Position numbers and translations under genes: made by a program. A DNA stretch of 64,000 nt from positions 1,822,501 to 1,886,500 of the forward strand of contig NZ_CP067977.1 of assembly GCF_016656965.1 (NCBI RefSeq), written 5' to 3'. Shown here one piece after another: positions 61,567-64,000 of the stretch. The notes beneath the pieces were generated by a model that worked only from the letters and a program-made list of their open reading frames with translations, was not told where the DNA came from and searched no databases. Source of the DNA: Brevundimonas vitisensis. Lineage in GTDB: Bacteria > Pseudomonadota > Alphaproteobacteria > Caulobacterales > Caulobacteraceae. Every line of letters begins with the position of its first letter. Position 1 is the stretch's first letter.

Positions 61567-61806
61567 ATGCGGACGCTCGGGCGACGGACGTTTGTGCGGG
61601 CGGTCATGATGATCCGGGACAGTGCTGGGGGCCAAGACCCTGTTTCTGTGGACGGCGGTGTTGGGAACTGGGCCCGGCCGGTGTGCCGAATCCTATAGCG
61701 CCGGCGTCGCCCGGTCGCGAGCGGGGATCGTGAGGGAGAACTTGGGCCCTCTACCGCCACTTTGTCCCCTCTCGGGCGAGGTCGGCGGTTCTGCCTGGGG
61801 AAAAGG

Positions 61807-61821
61807 TTAATGAAGACTTAA
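61807..61821. promoter_or_regulatory. CtrA binding box 1 in the origin
   Basis: TTAA-TGAAGAC-TTAA, an exact TTAA-N7-TTAA. Phosphorylated CtrA binding such boxes represses initiation in Caulobacter. The match is to motif and context only. Confidence 0.72.
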
Positions 61822-61869
61822 CGACACACCGACCTCATACGGAGGATCGGGCTCGTCATCTCCTTGATG

Positions 61870-61884
61870 TTAAGACCTGATTAA
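61870..61884. promoter_or_regulatory. CtrA binding box 2 in the origin
   Basis: TTAA-GACCTGA-TTAA, a second exact TTAA-N7-TTAA, 63 bases from the first (six turns of helix). Both lie in the most AT-rich part of the gap. Confidence 0.72.
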
Positions 61885-62014
61885 GATTTGTCCCCGCTCT
61901 CAACAGGGCTTATCCCAGCCCCGCTGACCGGCGCGTCGGTCCGTGGACAGAGGCGGTCAGAGACCTTTTCCGGCGGAAATTATCCCCGTCATCCCGCCTC
62001 CAGCCTGCTTCTTC

Positions 62015-62027
62015 GACTCTTCGATTC
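62015..62027. promoter_or_regulatory. Two GANTC (CcrM) methylation sites before hemE
   Basis: GACTC at 62015-62019 and GATTC at 62023-62027, eight bases apart, about 70-80 bases upstream of the hemE start. GANTC is the recognition sequence of the CcrM cell-cycle methylase; paired sites here could make hemE transcription or origin firing sensitive to hemimethylation. Confidence 0.5.
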
Positions 62028-62095
62028 TAATCTTGTTCAGGGAAGGAAGAACGCCGGGCTTGAGGCCTGGGACCGGGGCTCGTAAAGCCCGATGC

Positions 62096-63160
62096 ATGAT
62101 CCAGTCCTCATCGCGCCCGGCCAATCCGTCTCGCCTTCTTCAGGTCCTGGATGGGCGGACACCGGATCGGCCTCCGGTATGGTTCATGCGTCAGGCGGGG
62201 CGGTATCTGTCCGAATACCGGGCCCTGCGCGCCGAGGCTCCCGATTTCATCGCCTTCTGCCTGAACCCGGAGATGGCGGCCGAGGCGACGATGCAGCCGA
62301 TGCGCCGGTTCGGCTTTGACGCGGCCATCGTCTTTGCGGACATCCTGCTGATCCCCCGGGCCCTGGGCCAGGACGTCTGGTTCGAGACGGGCGAGGGGCC
62401 GCGTCTGGGCGAAATGCCCTCGGTCGGGCGGATGCGGGAACTGGCCGACGGAGCCGGTGATCATCTGCATCAGGTCGGCCAGACCCTCAGCCTGGTCCGT
62501 GCGGCGCTGGAGCCCGAGCCGGAGCGGGCCCTGATCGGGTTCGCCGGCGCGCCCTGGACGGTGGCCACCTATATGCTGGACGGGCACCACAACACGATCG
62601 GCAAGGGCGAGCGGGCCACCGCCCGATCCTACGCCTATGCCGAGCCGGACAAGGTCGACGGCACGCTGGAGGTGCTGGTCGAGGCCACGGCCCGCTATCT
62701 GAAGATGCAGGCCGACGCCGGGGCCCAGGTGCTGAAGATTTTCGAGAGCTGGGCCGAGGGCCTGCCCGACGATCTGTTCGACCGCCTGGTTCTGCGCCCG
62801 CATCAGGCCCTCGTGGCCAGGGTGCGGGAACTGGGCGTGACGGTTCCGCTGATCGGCTTTCCGCGGGGCTCGGCGGCCCATGCCGAACGCTATGCCGCCG
62901 AGGTCGACGTCCAGGCCGTGGCGCTGGACACCGCCTGTCCCCTGGAGGTCGGCAAACGGGTGCAGGCGATCAAACCGATCCAGGGTAATCTGGACCCGCT
63001 GCTGTTGCGCGTCGGGGGCGCGGCACTGGACCGCAGGGTGGACCAGCTTGTCGAGGCCTGGGGCCAGGGTCCATGGATCTTCAACCTCGGCCACGGCATC
63101 CTGCCCGACGTGCCGGTGGCCCATGTGGAGCAGGTGTTGAAACGGATCGGCGCGCAATGA
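62096..63160 (+). CDS. hemE: Uroporphyrinogen decarboxylase
   Basis: Decarboxylates uroporphyrinogen III to coproporphyrinogen III in heme synthesis. The 354 residues include the substrate-site RPPVWFMRQAGRYLSEYR (Arg residues bind the acetate groups), FADIL with the key Asp, GFAGAPWTVATYML, and NLGHGILPDVP near the end. I start at ATG 62096; the longer frame to 61943 lies in the origin region and reads as non-conserved sequence. Position beside the origin is the same as in C. crescentus. The stop overlaps hemH by four bases. Confidence 0.96.
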   Translation: MIQSSSRPANPSRLLQVLDGRTPDRPPVWFMRQAGRYLSEYRALRAEAPDFIAFCLNPEMAAEATMQPMRRFGFDAAIVFADILLIPRALGQDVWFETGEGPRLGEMPSVGRMRELADGAGDHLHQVGQTLSLVRAALEPEPERALIGFAGAPWTVATYMLDGHHNTIGKGERATARSYAYAEPDKVDGTLEVLVEATARYLKMQADAGAQVLKIFESWAEGLPDDLFDRLVLRPHQALVARVRELGVTVPLIGFPRGSAAHAERYAAEVDVQAVALDTACPLEVGKRVQAIKPIQGNLDPLLLRVGGAALDRRVDQLVEAWGQGPWIFNLGHGILPDVPVAHVEQVLKRIGAQ

Positions 63161-64000
63161 TGTCGGGGCCGGGCGAGGGGCCGACCGGTGGCCGTCGGCT
63201 GGCCGTGGTGCTGTTCAACCTCGGCGGGCCGGACGATGCGGCCTCAGTCAAACCCTTTCTTTTCAACCTGTTCCGGGATCCGGCCATCATCGGCCTGCCC
63301 CAGCCGTTCCGCACCCTGCTGGCCCGGCTGATCTCCTCTCGCCGCGAAGCGAGCGCCCAGGCCAACTATGCCCTGATGGACGCGGGCGGGGGCTCACCCC
63401 TTCTGGCCGAAACCCGAGCCCAGGCCGAGGCGCTCACGCAGTCGCTGTCCGCGCGGCTGCCGGGCGATGAGGTCAAGGTCTTCATCGCCATGCGCTACTG
63501 GCATCCCCTGACCGAAGAGACGGCGGTGGACGTGGCCGTCTGGGGGCCCGACGAGGTCGTGCTGCTGCCCCTCTATCCGCAGTTTTCGACAACGACGACC
63601 GAGTCTTCGCTTCAGGCCTGGAAGGCGGCCTATGCCGGTTCGGGTCGCAGCCGGACCATCTGCTGCTATCCCCAGGCACCGGGCTGGGTCACGGCTCAGG
63701 CCAAGGCGATCCGCTCCGCCCTGGCCCAGGCCGGCGACCGCCCCATGCGGGTGCTGTTCTCGGCCCACGGTATTCCCGAGATGCTGGTCACCAAAAAGGG
63801 CGATCCCTATCAGGAACAGGTCGAGGGCACGGTGGCCGATGTTGCCCAGGCTGCCGGCCTGACGGACTGGACCGTCTGTTACCAGAGCCGCGTCGGGCCG
63901 ATGAAATGGCTGGGTCCGTCCACGCCTGATGCCATCGAACAGGCGGGCCGGGATGGCGTCGGTGCCGTGGTGGTGCCTGTGGCCTTCGTCTCCGAACACA
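63157..64000 (+). CDS. hemH: Ferrochelatase (partial, runs off the window)
   Basis: Inserts Fe2+ into protoporphyrin IX, the last step of heme synthesis. The 281 codons present read RLAVVLFNLGGPDDAASVKP, the family start, then FIAMRYWHPLT and PLYPQFSTTTTESS, and SAHGIPEMLV with the catalytic His. The window ends within the FVSEH motif. The frame overlaps hemE (ATGA at 63157-63160); an adjacent in-frame ATG at 63160 is the alternative start. The C-terminal part, about 60-70 residues, is beyond the window. Confidence 0.95.
   Translation, partial: MMSGPGEGPTGGRRLAVVLFNLGGPDDAASVKPFLFNLFRDPAIIGLPQPFRTLLARLISSRREASAQANYALMDAGGGSPLLAETRAQAEALTQSLSARLPGDEVKVFIAMRYWHPLTEETAVDVAVWGPDEVVLLPLYPQFSTTTTESSLQAWKAAYAGSGRSRTICCYPQAPGWVTAQAKAIRSALAQAGDRPMRVLFSAHGIPEMLVTKKGDPYQEQVEGTVADVAQAAGLTDWTVCYQSRVGPMKWLGPSTPDAIEQAGRDGVGAVVVPVAFVSEH

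Larger units (their letters stand above)
61567..62095. other. Probable chromosomal origin of replication (oriC), Caulobacter type
   Basis: A 529-base gap between divergent ppsR and hemE, the longest non-coding stretch in the window and much more AT-rich than its flanks. It has two TTAA-N7-TTAA CtrA boxes, DnaA-box-like sites TTATCCCAG (61910-61918) and TTATCCCCG (61980-61988), an AT-rich stretch around 61868-61890, and GANTC sites at 61688, 62015 and 62023. In C. crescentus the origin lies between hemE and RP001 with CtrA boxes, weak DnaA sites and GANTC. Gene orientation on both sides points away. The exact edges are not determined. Confidence 0.82.

Overview
The window is a GC-rich, gene-dense chromosomal segment of an alphaproteobacterium. 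It most resembles the Caulobacterales, and a Brevundimonas-like genus is my best guess. This rests on gene content and order: hemE-hemH and a RP001-type (PPSR) gene diverge around a non-coding region, as at the Caulobacter crescentus chromosome origin. That region carries CtrA-type TTAA-N7-TTAA boxes and GANTC (CcrM) sites. The genus was inferred by reading, not by a search. Nearly all genes are housekeeping genes. I found no CRISPR array, transposase, phage module, rRNA or tRNA.

Layout. 1-14.2 kb: the tail of an unknown gene, clpB, a Tat-exported serine hydrolase, a flavin monooxygenase coupled to a DUF4893-like lipoprotein, DUF4167, prmC, a MOSC protein, a YihY membrane protein, prfA, a response regulator, a TauE/SafE permease and a GST. 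14.4-28.5 kb: ispG-rodZ, lysC-ptsP, ubiG, a tightly overlapped set comF-grxC-nitrilase-DUF1178-GNAT, an NDUFAF5-like methyltransferase divergent from comF, a lone Flp pilin, and ppiC-argJ-mutT. 28.8-42.4 kb: secA, a class V aminotransferase-fold enzyme, fabI, a CPA1 antiporter, a CBS-containing hybrid histidine kinase, fabA-fabB, a YeaQ/GlsB protein, typA and a glycosyltransferase. 42.5-57.2 kb: putA, priA, fsa-DUF484-xerC, lpd, a HerA-like ATPase, a small lower-GC patch with two unknown genes and GTCCGC repeats, then Tim44-like-mltA. 57.4-64 kb: secB, dnaQ-coaE-aroE-maf-ppsR reading left, the probable origin, and hemE-hemH reading right and running off the end.

Organisation. Most genes left of the origin are on the minus strand (38 of 57 by my count), so they are transcribed away from the origin and with the replication fork. 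Many operon junctions are 1- or 4-base stop/start overlaps (TGATG, ATGA, GTGA, TTGA), so several starts could be placed on coupling plus Shine-Dalgarno sites, including GTG and TTG starts. Intergenic palindromes of at least three types sit at convergent ends or divergent promoters. One type occurs twice.

The most interesting points are the probable origin, a perfect DnaA box upstream of rodZ, the palindromic repeats (one of which supplies the priA ribosome-binding site), the divergent comF/methyltransferase pair whose start codons overlap in one CATG, and the compositionally distinct patch after the HerA-like gene. I did not see a convincing new multi-gene defence or biosynthetic system.
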